From the IMG/VR virus record IMGVR_UViG_3300030333_005156, positions 1 through 23,676 of that record: 23,676 bases of DNA. One strand, 5' to 3'. This document shows, piece by piece, positions 1 through 9,335 of the stretch. The notes under the pieces are model-generated. The model ran no database searches. It had not been told where the DNA came from and saw only the letters and a program-made list of their open reading frames with translations. The stretch's first letter is position 1; each line of letters begins with the position of its first letter. Both the position numbers and the translations under genes were made by a program. The DNA is from a virus.

Positions 1-3000
1 AATTCCACTACCACTTAAAGTTATGTTAGATGCTGCAATATCAAATGTACTACCAGTCATCATTAAGTAATTGGTTGGGTCTTTGTATATAGAAATTTCA
101 CCACTACCACTCATGAATATTCCTGGATTACTTTCATCACCAAAAGTTGTAGCACCACCAAGTCCTATACTTTGTTCACCACTTGATGAGGCAATTAATT
201 TAAATCCTGAAGTGTTTATCCCTATATCAGATGTTCTAACATCTAATCTATTGTTTGCAAATCTTAAATAATTTGTAGGGTCTTTTTGGAAATTAAATTC
301 TCCACTTCCACTCATAAAAATACCATTACTTAATAATGTTGTTGGTATTACACCACCTAATCCAATACTACCACCTGCAGAACCCTTAATTTTTATTCCA
401 CCATCATTACTTGGGTCTGAATCATGACCTAAACTCATTGATGCTTGTGTTGATGATATATGTAGGTCTGTTGCATCTAATTCAAATTTTTGTGATTGTA
501 TTTGTATATCACCACTACCATCATGTGATAAGAAATTGGTTCCTGAACCTACTTTGAATTGTCCTGTAGTATACCAATAATTGTGGGTATTAATCCACAT
601 ACCATCATTAGTTCCACTACCATCATCTTGAACATCAGTACCAATTATAATCTTATTACTTGCACCAACTCCTGTATGGACAAATAATTTACCAGTGATA
701 GAACCTGTAGTTGCAGTTATACCACCAGTAAAGTAACCATTACTTGTATAAATACCAAATCCTGCATCTGCTGGTAAAATACCAAATTCTGCAAACTCAC
801 TAACATTCACACCACTTAAATCACCTACACGAGCTTTCAAATCTACATCATAAATGTTACTACCCGTTCTTTCTACAATATCAATATATGGTGTTGTGGT
901 ATCATTTGGATTTGCATTTAATCTAATATATCCACTACCACTTCTACCAGTAGATACTAAAACTTGTCCCTCTTCATAATTTGATGGTGTTGATTGTATA
1001 TCACCTACAAATGCAGCTTCACTACCACTATGAGTCGCACTTGAACCACTATATCCACGCTTCACATATAACTTACCAGCAAAATTAGTTTCACTTGATG
1101 GAAAGTCTCTTGATGCACTTTGAACCAATACATACTCTGTTTGGAATCCTGTAGTTGTTACTTTCTTAATTGATAAAATTTCACCATCATTATTATAACT
1201 TCCAGTAAATCCAGTTGCATTTACAACCGACATAGTTTCTTGTGATGCAGTTACACCCGCCGAACCTGTTATTGATGTTGAGTTTGCTACATATAATTGA
1301 CCACCTACTGCATTTACGGTTTCTTTCTCAAATACTGCAGTTGATAATGTTCCACGAATTCTTGCATTTTCAAACTCTGCAGTTCCATTACCTGCTGCAG
1401 ATATTCTCCAACCTCTTACATTAGATGCAAAGTCTGCAGTTTCTATTGTTCCTGCACTTCTTAAAAATAAATTAGTTGAAAATATATTACTACCATCTAT
1501 TGACCAACCTGCAATTCTATTACCCTCTTCACCAAACTTAACTAAAGTGTTACCATCTGCAGTTCCACTACCATCATAGATTTTCATTCCATAATCATCA
1601 CTACCATCAGAATCACTTATTTCACCTATTCTTACATATTCATTACCACTATCATCAAATACTTGTATTCTTTCATTACCAGAACTAATATCAATTGTAT
1701 CAGTATTTAATTCAAATGCGGATGAACTTACGGTGAATGTTGAACCATCAAACTGAATTCTTGAACCAGTAGAACTTCCAAGTAAAAATCTTTCATTACC
1801 ATCTACATAAAAACCATTTCCACTATTATATGCGATTGGTGGTGTTACACCTAATGCAATAGAACCATTATTTAATGAACTACTTATTTTTAATGTACCT
1901 GCATCTAAACCAAATTTTTCTGATTTCACATCAAGTTTATTTACATCATCAAACCTAATATAATTCTTTGCATCTTGTTGGAAATTAAACTCTCCACTTC
2001 CACTCATGAATAATCCTGTGGCTGTCATACTTGGTGAACTACCAAGTTTTATACTTCCACCATAATTTGTACTCACATCAAATGTTGAAGTATCAACATG
2101 AAAATCACTTGTTTTTATTTCAAGACCAGTACCATTAAATTTTAAATGATTACTACCAGTTACTATTGAAAACAATGGTGTTGTTCCAGTTATTACTCCA
2201 AGAAATATTCCTGACGCACCATAAGTTTTATCTACAATAGATTCGGCTGGTTGTAAACTTATAAATGGACTATTACTATTTCCTCGTATAACAATTTCAT
2301 TACCACTACCCAAAGACATTGAGGCTTGAGTAGAAGATAATTCAACCGTACCAGCGTCATTATGAAATCCAGAAGTTGTTAAGTTCCAACCTGAAATGTT
2401 TTGTTCTGATTTACCAATATACAGAAGATTAGAGTAATTATTAGATGAATTCTTTTTTATTATTTGTAAACCATAATCATCATTGTGGTGTAAATTAGTA
2501 GTATCACTCAATCCACCAACTCTAACTATCTTTACATGACCATCGGTTGTATCATCATCATCTCTGTATATATGTAAACCTTGTTGAATATTTTGAGCTT
2601 GATTATCAGCCTCAACTGATAAGTAAATTCTGGATGTAGCAGTTGTAGAATGCCCACTAAGTGCTTTAGTAATATAACTTCCACTTATTTCCCAACCTGC
2701 AATTTGATTTGTATCACCCAATCGGAATAAATTACTACCACCTGATTTTCCTATAATACCCCAATTAGTAGAAGTAGTATGATATAATTCTAACTTATTA
2801 TTACTATCCTCTTTGATTGTAATAATTGGTGTTGAGTTATCTGCATCAAGTATAATACCTTTACCAGAAGCATTGACACTTGAAAGTGTATCACCATCAA
2901 TATCCCAATTTGCAACTCTACCACCACTAAATAATACATTTGAACCTGTTACATCACCACTTTCTTTTACATTAAAGTTTGAAGTAGAGATAAACATATA

Positions 3001-5907
3001 TTGGTCTTGATTTAAATGTGTATATGTTCCTGTTGGTGTAGGACTACCACTTATAAAAATATTCTGACTATGAAATGAACTACTATCAGTTTGAAATCCA
3101 CCTATCATACCTGCACTTGCAGTAATACTTCCCTCAAATGTTGCACCACTTGCAATCAAGATACCATCTTTGTCCACCATAAACATTGGGCCCATCTTAA
3201 TATAATAGTTGTCTGGATTTTCAGTTGTTGGTGTGAAGTCTATATAATACTCATCTCTTAATTGGTCAAATGCAGCAGCACTATCAGTACCAGGGCCTTG
3301 GTCTGTTTTGTATATTGTGGAAGTTGTTGCATCCATTGTGATATTACTACCACTCAATTTACCATCTACAATATTCCAATCACCAATGTTACCAGCAGTT
3401 GCAGTAATAACACCACTCATAGTAACATCACCAGTATTTGTCAAATGAAAATTACTTGAACTTATTTCTATATTACCACCACTACCACTTACAAATGCTC
3501 CAGTCTCACTACCAAGAAAGAATGTATCAGTTACTACTTCAAATAAACTTGGATTTGTTCTAAATCTTAAATACCTATCAGTTGAACCATGTGCATCAAC
3601 TAATTCCAATCCAACTCCATCATAACTTTGACTTGTAGAGAGTGATTGGGAAACTGAACCACTAAAGATTAAAAATCCACCTTTATTTTCTGCAATAGTT
3701 CTATCAAATCCATTATATCCAAGTGACCTCATATATGCAGAACCACCATGAAGTTCAATACCACTACCCTCAACACTACCCATATACATAGAACCACTAA
3801 GTAGATTACCATCACCATCAATATTAAATGAAGCACCCTCAAACAGAACATTTTCAGTTATTGCAATCGTCTCTGCAATATTACTATCTGTATCAAAGAA
3901 CTCAACTAAGAAATCATAATTATCAGGTTTCTTAGGCATTGGATGAGGCATTGGTACAATTGCCCTAAAGAATTCAGGATTAAAATTAGTTTCACTATAA
4001 GGTCGTAACATAACATCAGATATTACAAACCTACCTGCCTCTACTTTAAATATAAGTTGTGTTTTTGGGTCACCTGTTTTTGATGAGATAAATGTATTAT
4101 ATACATTATCTATTTTACCTTCTACGGCAGAACTTTGTGGTATATTTACTTCACCAAGGAAATGGTCTTCTTCTCCACCATCTCCAGATATTGCAGAACC
4201 ACTTAAGTAAACTTTTAATATTGCACTATTACTAACATCTTCTTCTGATGTTAATTTTTCTTCCTTTAGATAATATGAATTAAATTGTAATGTATAAGGA
4301 ACACCATATTCCAATTCAATACTTTGAGAAGAAGTTAAAGTTACAACATCATCAATACCACGATTACTACCACTTACCAACATACCATCAATTAAATAAT
4401 CATCATTTTGTGTCTTAGTTCCATTATTGATTAACCAATAATCATCTATAATTGATTGTGTATAAAAATATCCAGTATTTGCAAACCCAGTAGTACTAAA
4501 TGGGTCTATTAACATTTGTGGTGATTCTATTGGTGTTTCATAAATTGGTTCAAAATCACCAAGTGTTCCTTTACTTCTTGCATAAATTTTTGATTTATAA
4601 ACATCACCACTAAATGTTCTTAAATTACCAACCGTAATATCTGCAAATGACCTAAAGTGTGTTGTACTTATAGATTGTTGTGGTGCTGGTTGATATGACA
4701 TAGTAACAACACAATCTAAAATATCTGCAGGATGTTTTTCACCTGTAGTTTTATTTGTTACAAAAAATTGGTCTTCTGGTTCAACTACACTACTATTTTT
4801 AACTTTCTTAACTTTTGTTGTAAATGTATCAGGAATAGTAAACTCATCGGTAGGAAATTTTGTTGTATCTACTGCAGGACTATTTATAGTAACATCTGCA
4901 CCTACTAATGCACTTGAAGCTTTATTTGAATCATTTTCTGTTCCAGATTCCAATTCATTAATTTTAATATTAGACTTTTCAACTTCAGGTGAAGCCCTTC
5001 TAACCACTCTTCCACGAGTACTTAAATGTGGTCTTCTAATTACTTCAATTTTACTCTTTCTATTATTCTTAAATCTTTCAATTTGTTTTGTAACACTATC
5101 AAGTTCTTCAATGTTTGGTTGTGCTGGAAAATCATCTACAGGTTCATTATCTTTTGGTAATATCTCTGTTCCATCTGGAGTATTCTCTATATCTGCACTA
5201 CCTGTAATTGTTACGGTAGTGTCTGCAGTAGTATTATTAACAAAACCCTTAACAATTTCCTTTACGGTTACTCGTGGGGCACCATGAAAAATAATTGGTT
5301 GAGTATTAGGTATAGTAGAATTAATAAAAATAGGTCTGATATATCTTACATTATAAACACCTTGGAATGCAGGTGGTATGGATTGTATTGATGTCTGACC
5401 AAGTGTGGATATTCTTTGATTTTTTAAATCTTCTAACTCTTGTATCTCATTAAGTACATCTACACCTGCCTTTGCTTGTTGTTTTAATGCATTTAATTGG
5501 TCATCAAAAGGACTCGTAGTATTTATTGAATCAATACCAAACTCATTATTTGGTGTAGTTGTATCTACAAATCCATCTTTTAACTCACCAACAACATAAA
5601 GAAAACCATCACCTGGGGCAGTATCATCATAAACTTCTATTGATACTCTACGAGCATTACCCTCAAGATAATGTGGTATTGCTTCAGTATAAACAGGATT
5701 ACCTGCAGAATCTAAAATCTCTATTTTTAACTCTACATTTTCCTTTAAAAAGTGCGAACCTGCAATAATAAAAGATGAGGCACCCTTTGGAATAGTAGAT
5801 GGAAAATCTACTACATTGAAATATTTACTGGATAATCCAGATTCCTCTTGTAGGATATCTAAATCTTTTAATCCTTGATATTTGTTTATTCTTTTTAATA
5901 TAGGCAT
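1..5907 (-). CDS. Giant tail fibre / host-specificity protein, 5' part (partial)
   Basis: The minus-strand frame opens with ATG at 5907 (MPILKRINKYQG), preceded by a GGAAA-type site, and stays open for 1969 codons to the left edge, so the C-terminus is missing. The product is very rich in Ser, Gly, Thr and Asn. From about 3390 down to 1400 it repeats a short motif of the form [IV]-x-G/N-W-x-[IL] at least seven times (for example GNIGDWNI, QIAGWEISG, RIAGWSIDG, VRGWRISA), each followed by a Ser/Gly-rich strand. This pattern is known from the distal parts of phage tail tip and fibre proteins. Further on (about 1300-800) a region of the type GEILSIKK...LYVKRGYSG...YIDIVERTG resembles tail proteins of T4-like marine phages. 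No signal peptide is seen, so this is a virion protein. The exact role (long fibre, central fibre or whisker) cannot be decided. It likely carries receptor-binding function. Confidence 0.72.
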   Translation of the reverse strand, partial: MPILKRINKYQGLKDLDILQEESGLSSKYFNVVDFPSTIPKGASSFIIAGSHFLKENVELKIEILDSAGNPVYTEAIPHYLEGNARRVSIEVYDDTAPGDGFLYVVGELKDGFVDTTTPNNEFGIDSINTTSPFDDQLNALKQQAKAGVDVLNEIQELEDLKNQRISTLGQTSIQSIPPAFQGVYNVRYIRPIFINSTIPNTQPIIFHGAPRVTVKEIVKGFVNNTTADTTVTITGSADIENTPDGTEILPKDNEPVDDFPAQPNIEELDSVTKQIERFKNNRKSKIEVIRRPHLSTRGRVVRRASPEVEKSNIKINELESGTENDSNKASSALVGADVTINSPAVDTTKFPTDEFTIPDTFTTKVKKVKNSSVVEPEDQFFVTNKTTGEKHPADILDCVVTMSYQPAPQQSISTTHFRSFADITVGNLRTFSGDVYKSKIYARSKGTLGDFEPIYETPIESPQMLIDPFSTTGFANTGYFYTQSIIDDYWLINNGTKTQNDDYLIDGMLVSGSNRGIDDVVTLTSSQSIELEYGVPYTLQFNSYYLKEEKLTSEEDVSNSAILKVYLSGSAISGDGGEEDHFLGEVNIPQSSAVEGKIDNVYNTFISSKTGDPKTQLIFKVEAGRFVISDVMLRPYSETNFNPEFFRAIVPMPHPMPKKPDNYDFLVEFFDTDSNIAETIAITENVLFEGASFNIDGDGNLLSGSMYMGSVEGSGIELHGGSAYMRSLGYNGFDRTIAENKGGFLIFSGSVSQSLSTSQSYDGVGLELVDAHGSTDRYLRFRTNPSLFEVVTDTFFLGSETGAFVSGSGGNIEISSSNFHLTNTGDVTMSGVITATAGNIGDWNIVDGKLSGSNITMDATTSTIYKTDQGPGTDSAAAFDQLRDEYYIDFTPTTENPDNYYIKMGPMFMVDKDGILIASGATFEGSITASAGMIGGFQTDSSSFHSQNIFISGSPTPTGTYTHLNQDQYMFISTSNFNVKESGDVTGSNVLFSGGRVANWDIDGDTLSSVNASGKGIILDADNSTPIITIKEDSNNKLELYHTTSTNWGIIGKSGGSNLFRLGDTNQIAGWEISGSYITKALSGHSTTATSRIYLSVEADNQAQNIQQGLHIYRDDDDTTDGHVKIVRVGGLSDTTNLHHNDDYGLQIIKKNSSNNYSNLLYIGKSEQNISGWNLTTSGFHNDAGTVELSSTQASMSLGSGNEIVIRGNSNSPFISLQPAESIVDKTYGASGIFLGVITGTTPLFSIVTGSNHLKFNGTGLEIKTSDFHVDTSTFDVSTNYGGSIKLGSSPSMTATGLFMSGSGEFNFQQDAKNYIRFDDVNKLDVKSEKFGLDAGTLKISSSLNNGSIALGVTPPIAYNSGNGFYVDGNERFLLGSSTGSRIQFDGSTFTVSSSAFELNTDTIDISSGNERIQVFDDSGNEYVRIGEISDSDGSDDYGMKIYDGSGTADGNTLVKFGEEGNRIAGWSIDGSNIFSTNLFLRSAGTIETADFASNVRGWRISAAGNGTAEFENARIRGTLSTAVFEKETVNAVGGQLYVANSTSITGSAGVTASQETMSVVNATGFTGSYNNDGEILSIKKVTTTGFQTEYVLVQSASRDFPSSETNFAGKLYVKRGYSGSSATHSGSEAAFVGDIQSTPSNYEEGQVLVSTGRSGSGYIRLNANPNDTTTPYIDIVERTGSNIYDVDLKARVGDLSGVNVSEFAEFGILPADAGFGIYTSNGYFTGGITATTGSITGKLFVHTGVGASNKIIIGTDVQDDGSGTNDGMWINTHNYWYTTGQFKVGSGTNFLSHDGSGDIQIQSQKFELDATDLHISSTQASMSLGHDSDPSNDGGIKIKGSAGGSIGLGGVIPTTLLSNGIFMSGSGEFNFQKDPTNYLRFANNRLDVRTSDIGINTSGFKLIASSSGEQSIGLGGATTFGDESNPGIFMSGSGEISIYKDPTNYLMMTGSTFDIAASNITLSGSGI
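64..121 (-). repeat. Intragenic fibre repeat, copy A
   Basis: One of three copies of a roughly 58-bp unit inside the giant fibre gene. On the minus strand it encodes an Ile-Phe-Met-Ser-Gly-Ser-Gly-Glu core followed by a KDPTNYL segment. This copy is the most diverged: ISIYKDPTNYLMM replaces the FNFQ...NYLRF of the other two. Confidence 0.6.
262..321 (-). repeat. Intragenic fibre repeat, copy B
   Basis: Second copy of the fibre repeat, encoding FMSGSGEFNFQKDPTNYLRF. Its core at 288-315 differs from the core of copy C (1980-2007) by only one base over 28 positions, which suggests recent duplication or gene conversion. Confidence 0.65.
1950..2013 (-). repeat. Intragenic fibre repeat, copy C
   Basis: Third copy of the fibre repeat, about 1.7 kb from copy B, encoding FMSGSGEFNFQQDAKNYIRF. 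Near-identical 28-bp cores so far apart in one gene could support recombination that shortens, lengthens or shuffles the fibre. Confidence 0.6.
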
Positions 5908-5964
5908 TAGGTTTCCGAATGATATTATATATTCAACTATAAATATAAAACATACCAATTAATA

Positions 5965-5980
5965 TACTTATTAATAAGTA
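5965..5980. promoter_or_regulatory. 16-bp perfect palindrome in the divergent intergenic region; candidate operator
   Basis: The sequence TACTTATTAATAAGTA is its own reverse complement. It lies between the divergent starts of the fibre gene (5907, minus) and the ribbon-helix-helix gene (6012, plus), and a further half-site-like AATAAGT follows at once (5981-5986 region). RHH repressors usually bind short inverted repeats in their own promoters, so an autoregulatory operator is a reasonable inference. A TATAAATA box like the T4 late promoter lies at 5938-5945 on the plus strand. AT-rich palindromes also arise by chance. Confidence 0.45.
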
Positions 5981-6011
5981 ATAAGTGTGTATAAAATATG
6001 TAGGATTATTT

Positions 6012-6197
6012 ATGAATAAGAAGAAAAGATATAACTTTACCTTAGATGAAGATTTGGTAAATTGGTTAAAATTATATTGTAAAGAAAATAGAGTCTCTCT
6101 ATCCTCTTTTATAAACCAACAAATCCATAAAGTTTACAGAGAAAATTCTGTTAGACCATTAAATGTTATGCGTTCATCCTCTGGCAAATCTAACTGA
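6012..6197 (+). CDS. Small ribbon-helix-helix (CopG/Arc-like) DNA-binding protein
   Basis: This is the only convincing plus-strand gene here. The chosen ATG (MNKKKRYNFTLDEDLVNWLK) has AGGA six bases upstream at 6002-6005; an in-frame GTG at 5985 lacks such a site. The 61-aa product follows the RHH pattern: a short beta strand (KRYNFTLDE), helix 1 (DLVNWLKLYCKEN), a turn (RVSLS) and helix 2 (SFINQQIHKVYRE). Such proteins dimerise and insert the paired strands into the DNA major groove. The 3' end overlaps the tail of the Mre11-Rad50 gene by 24 bp in convergent orientation, so the two transcripts are partly antisense. It probably regulates its own or the fibre promoter at the adjacent palindrome. 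No antitoxin partner is seen next to it. Confidence 0.68.
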   Translation: MNKKKRYNFTLDEDLVNWLKLYCKENRVSLSSFINQQIHKVYRENSVRPLNVMRSSSGKSN

Positions 6198-9100
6198 TGA
6201 ACTTCCATTTACCTTTTTAATTTCTAATAAGGTATCCACGAAATCTCTCATTGTTTCAATGTGAGAAACAACTAATGAGAATTGAAACTCTGATTTCAGA
6301 TATTGGAATAATTGAGCAACTGAATTTAGATTGTCTGAATCCATTGTTCCCCAACCCTCATCTATAGCAAGGAAGTTACTTCGTGGTAAATTACTAACAT
6401 TCATTAAACCAACTCTTATTGCAAGAGAACTAATGAATCGTTCCATACCACTTGATAGTTCTAAAGGCCATACTCTATCGTCATCATATACAATATGAGT
6501 ATCAATAACTTTACCATCCATATTAAAAATAATACTGAAGTCAACTATTTGAGCCAAGATATCATTTACTGCTCCCTCTACGGTAGGTAATGATTTACTA
6601 ATTAAATCATAAGGAACACCATCTCGTTTGATGGCCTCTAATAAGAATTGATATGCTTGGTGTGAATCTTCAAGTTCTTCTACTTTATTAATGTTATCAT
6701 TAATTTGTTTTTCTTTGGTTTTCAATACTTGAATCTCACCATGTAAATTTGTAATTTTAGAATTAAGTGTATCTAATTGATAATCTAAATCATCACTATT
6801 ATTTTGTAATTTATCAATCTCAACTTCTACTTGTTGATTAAATATAACATTTTGTTCTTGTGACTTGGCTCTTTCCATATCACTTTTAATTAAATTAAAT
6901 TGTGTAGTTATATTCTTTTGTTTTTCTTTTGTGATGTTTATATTAGATGTTATGTTATCTTGGTATCTTTGTTTTTCATTTAACTTACCCTCTAACTCAT
7001 CTAAATCTTTTTTGAATGCACGAACCTTGAACATCTTTTGGATTTCATCTTCCATATTTTGTTTCTTTTGAACATAATCTTGTGCAAGTAATTTATCTTT
7101 CTCAAGGTTCTTTTTAGTTTCTATCGCATCTAATGTAAATGGATTACTCATACAATGGTCACAATCCTCATCATAAGTTAAATCACCAAGTTTTTCAATT
7201 TTATCTAATTTACTACGAACCTCTATTTTCAATTTATCAATTTCTACTTGAAATAAATCTCTTTCTTCTTCAAGTTTTTCTAATTTGTAATAATTCTCTT
7301 CTACACCATCTTGTTGATAGATAACAATCTTATTCTCAATCTCTTTTACTGCCCTATCAAAGTCATATTGTTCTGTTTCATATTCTGAAAGTTTATGCTT
7401 GACATTTTCAGATAATGTTGTTAACTTAGTATGTTGTTCTTCCAACTCTTCTATACTTTTCAAACTATCATCTACAGGTTTTAATCTTTTAGTTTGGTTT
7501 TTGATTTCATTTAAAACCCGTTTTACTTGTTTCTTTAAATCACCCTCATCATTTTTAAACTCTGTCTCTTTTCCTTCAAGTAAAATTAAATCATCAGTAA
7601 TTTGTGCCAACTCTTTATCATAATCTGCCTTTTTAAAATCATTTAAAAGTGTATTCACTTCCTTAATATCTTCTGCAGCCTGTTGATATAATGTATCAAA
7701 TATTTTCAATCCCATAAACTGAGATAATAACTCTTTTCGTTCTTTTTGAGTTTTATTGATAAATACGGTTGAATCATTTTGACTACTCATACTTGTTAAA
7801 ATGAAATCATCAAATCCACCAATAACTCTTTGTATATTTTTCTGTGTAGTTCGTCTTTGGTCACCATTTAAACTTACATGTTCACCAGTTTCATCTACCA
7901 TCCAAAAATCTATATCTACTTTAACATGTCCTGTCCTTAAATTCTTCTTACCTCGTTTCTCAATATAATAATCTATACCATCAATCTCAAAATTAACTTT
8001 ACAATGTAAATTAGTTTTTGATTTATTAATAATATTATCTGCTTTATATGCACGAGAACTAACATCAAATAAATTAAAACATAATGCATCCAACAATGCA
8101 GATTTACCACTTGCATTTGGAGCAAATAATCCTATCATCCCATTTAGTTTTGTGAAATCAACTACATTATCCTCACCATAACTAAATAAATTACTGAATT
8201 CAAATTGTTTTAACTTCCAACTAATGTTTCTTTGTATATCTGCTTCAGGTATAACTTGATTCAATTCTTTTAATATATCTTTAATCTTAATCATAGTATC
8301 ATCATCAACAATATAATTGTTTTTTAAATACTCACTAACTAAATCATATTGATAATCAGGATTATTTACATCACCAATGTTAATTTTCTTATCACGAATT
8401 TTTTCTGATGACAATCCATCTACTCTCGTGATAACACTTTCTTGTACTTTACATTTCTTCTGTAATTGTGTCATCAACTTTTTTAATTGTGATGGTTTAG
8501 TATTACTTACACGAACACGAATTCTTGGTTTATTTGGTAAGTTTGGTAGTTCAGGTAATTTACCATTATCTATATTAATTGTATAATAACCATAATCATT
8601 ATGTATTTCTATATATTCAGATTTTCTATTTGGAACATCCCATAACAAATAACCTTTACCAATATCTTCTCCATGATTTTGTTGAACCAATGAACCACAA
8701 TAAGATATAGTTTCTTCTTTATTCAAATGTTGTCGTTTGTGAATATCACCAAGTAATCCTAAATCATAACCTTTGAACATACTCATCTTTATTTTACTTG
8801 GTAGTTTAAATCCTAAATCAGTTTCACTTCTATCTACGGTTCCATGATACAATACAACTTTAGTTCTATCACCTGGAACATCTTTTGCTTTAATATAATC
8901 TTTCTCTTTATCCCAAACATCCCATACAATAAAGTCTGTATCTGCACAAGTGTAAATACCAGTTCTCTTTAGATAGTGTAGATTAGGATGATTTAAATTT
9001 TCTACGATTGGTGTTAATACATCTAATCTATTTAAATTGTTTAGATTACAATCATGATTACCTGCGATAATAATCAATGGACAAATATCTGCTAAGTTCT

Positions 9101-9335
9101 TGAATAGACGAGATAATTGGTCTACTAACTCAGGTGACATTTCTGTTTTACTATGTGCAATATCACCACCAATATATGAAACAGCATTATTAGGATTTTT
9201 CTTTACTTCTTTGTAAAGTCCTTCAAATACTTGTTCATATTCTTTATGTCGTTTTAAATTTCTTATTTGTATATCACTTATGTGATGTATGTGTTTAAGT
9301 TTCCTAAATGGAACCTTTATTTTATCTGTTACCAT
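6174..9335 (-). CDS. Single-chain Mre11-Rad50 (SbcD-SbcC / gp47-gp46) recombination nuclease
   Basis: A 1053-aa protein joins both halves of the Mre11-Rad50 nuclease. The N-terminal part is a calcineurin-type phosphoesterase: D21-I-Q (motif I, with Gln where Mre11 has His), G57-D58, GNHD at 92-95, H164 and GDIH at 196-199. From about residue 372 a Rad50/SbcC ATPase follows: Walker A APNASGKS at 405-412, a long coiled coil at about 545-900 interrupted by a zinc-hook CDHC at 725-728, an ABC signature LSSGME at 960-965, Walker B LAIDEGWG at 989-996 and H-loop H1025. In T4 these are two genes (47 and 46) that process DNA ends for recombination-dependent replication. There is no internal start or stop at the junction. 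The start overlaps the primase stop by 14 nt. Confidence 0.88.
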   Translation of the reverse strand: MVTDKIKVPFRKLKHIHHISDIQIRNLKRHKEYEQVFEGLYKEVKKNPNNAVSYIGGDIAHSKTEMSPELVDQLSRLFKNLADICPLIIIAGNHDCNLNNLNRLDVLTPIVENLNHPNLHYLKRTGIYTCADTDFIVWDVWDKEKDYIKAKDVPGDRTKVVLYHGTVDRSETDLGFKLPSKIKMSMFKGYDLGLLGDIHKRQHLNKEETISYCGSLVQQNHGEDIGKGYLLWDVPNRKSEYIEIHNDYGYYTINIDNGKLPELPNLPNKPRIRVRVSNTKPSQLKKLMTQLQKKCKVQESVITRVDGLSSEKIRDKKINIGDVNNPDYQYDLVSEYLKNNYIVDDDTMIKIKDILKELNQVIPEADIQRNISWKLKQFEFSNLFSYGEDNVVDFTKLNGMIGLFAPNASGKSALLDALCFNLFDVSSRAYKADNIINKSKTNLHCKVNFEIDGIDYYIEKRGKKNLRTGHVKVDIDFWMVDETGEHVSLNGDQRRTTQKNIQRVIGGFDDFILTSMSSQNDSTVFINKTQKERKELLSQFMGLKIFDTLYQQAAEDIKEVNTLLNDFKKADYDKELAQITDDLILLEGKETEFKNDEGDLKKQVKRVLNEIKNQTKRLKPVDDSLKSIEELEEQHTKLTTLSENVKHKLSEYETEQYDFDRAVKEIENKIVIYQQDGVEENYYKLEKLEEERDLFQVEIDKLKIEVRSKLDKIEKLGDLTYDEDCDHCMSNPFTLDAIETKKNLEKDKLLAQDYVQKKQNMEDEIQKMFKVRAFKKDLDELEGKLNEKQRYQDNITSNINITKEKQKNITTQFNLIKSDMERAKSQEQNVIFNQQVEVEIDKLQNNSDDLDYQLDTLNSKITNLHGEIQVLKTKEKQINDNINKVEELEDSHQAYQFLLEAIKRDGVPYDLISKSLPTVEGAVNDILAQIVDFSIIFNMDGKVIDTHIVYDDDRVWPLELSSGMERFISSLAIRVGLMNVSNLPRSNFLAIDEGWGTMDSDNLNSVAQLFQYLKSEFQFSLVVSHIETMRDFVDTLLEIKKVNGSSSVRFARG

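Noticed and set aside
1-5907. CRISPR-like or tandem DNA repeat array in the left part, suggested by recurring 'ccactaccactcat' strings
   Set aside because: The strings are Ser/Gly-rich codons of one open reading frame with irregular spacing; they are intragenic protein repeats.
5985-6197. RHH gene starting with GTG at 5985
   Set aside because: No ribosome site; the ATG at 6012 has AGGA at six bases and starts just before the first beta strand.
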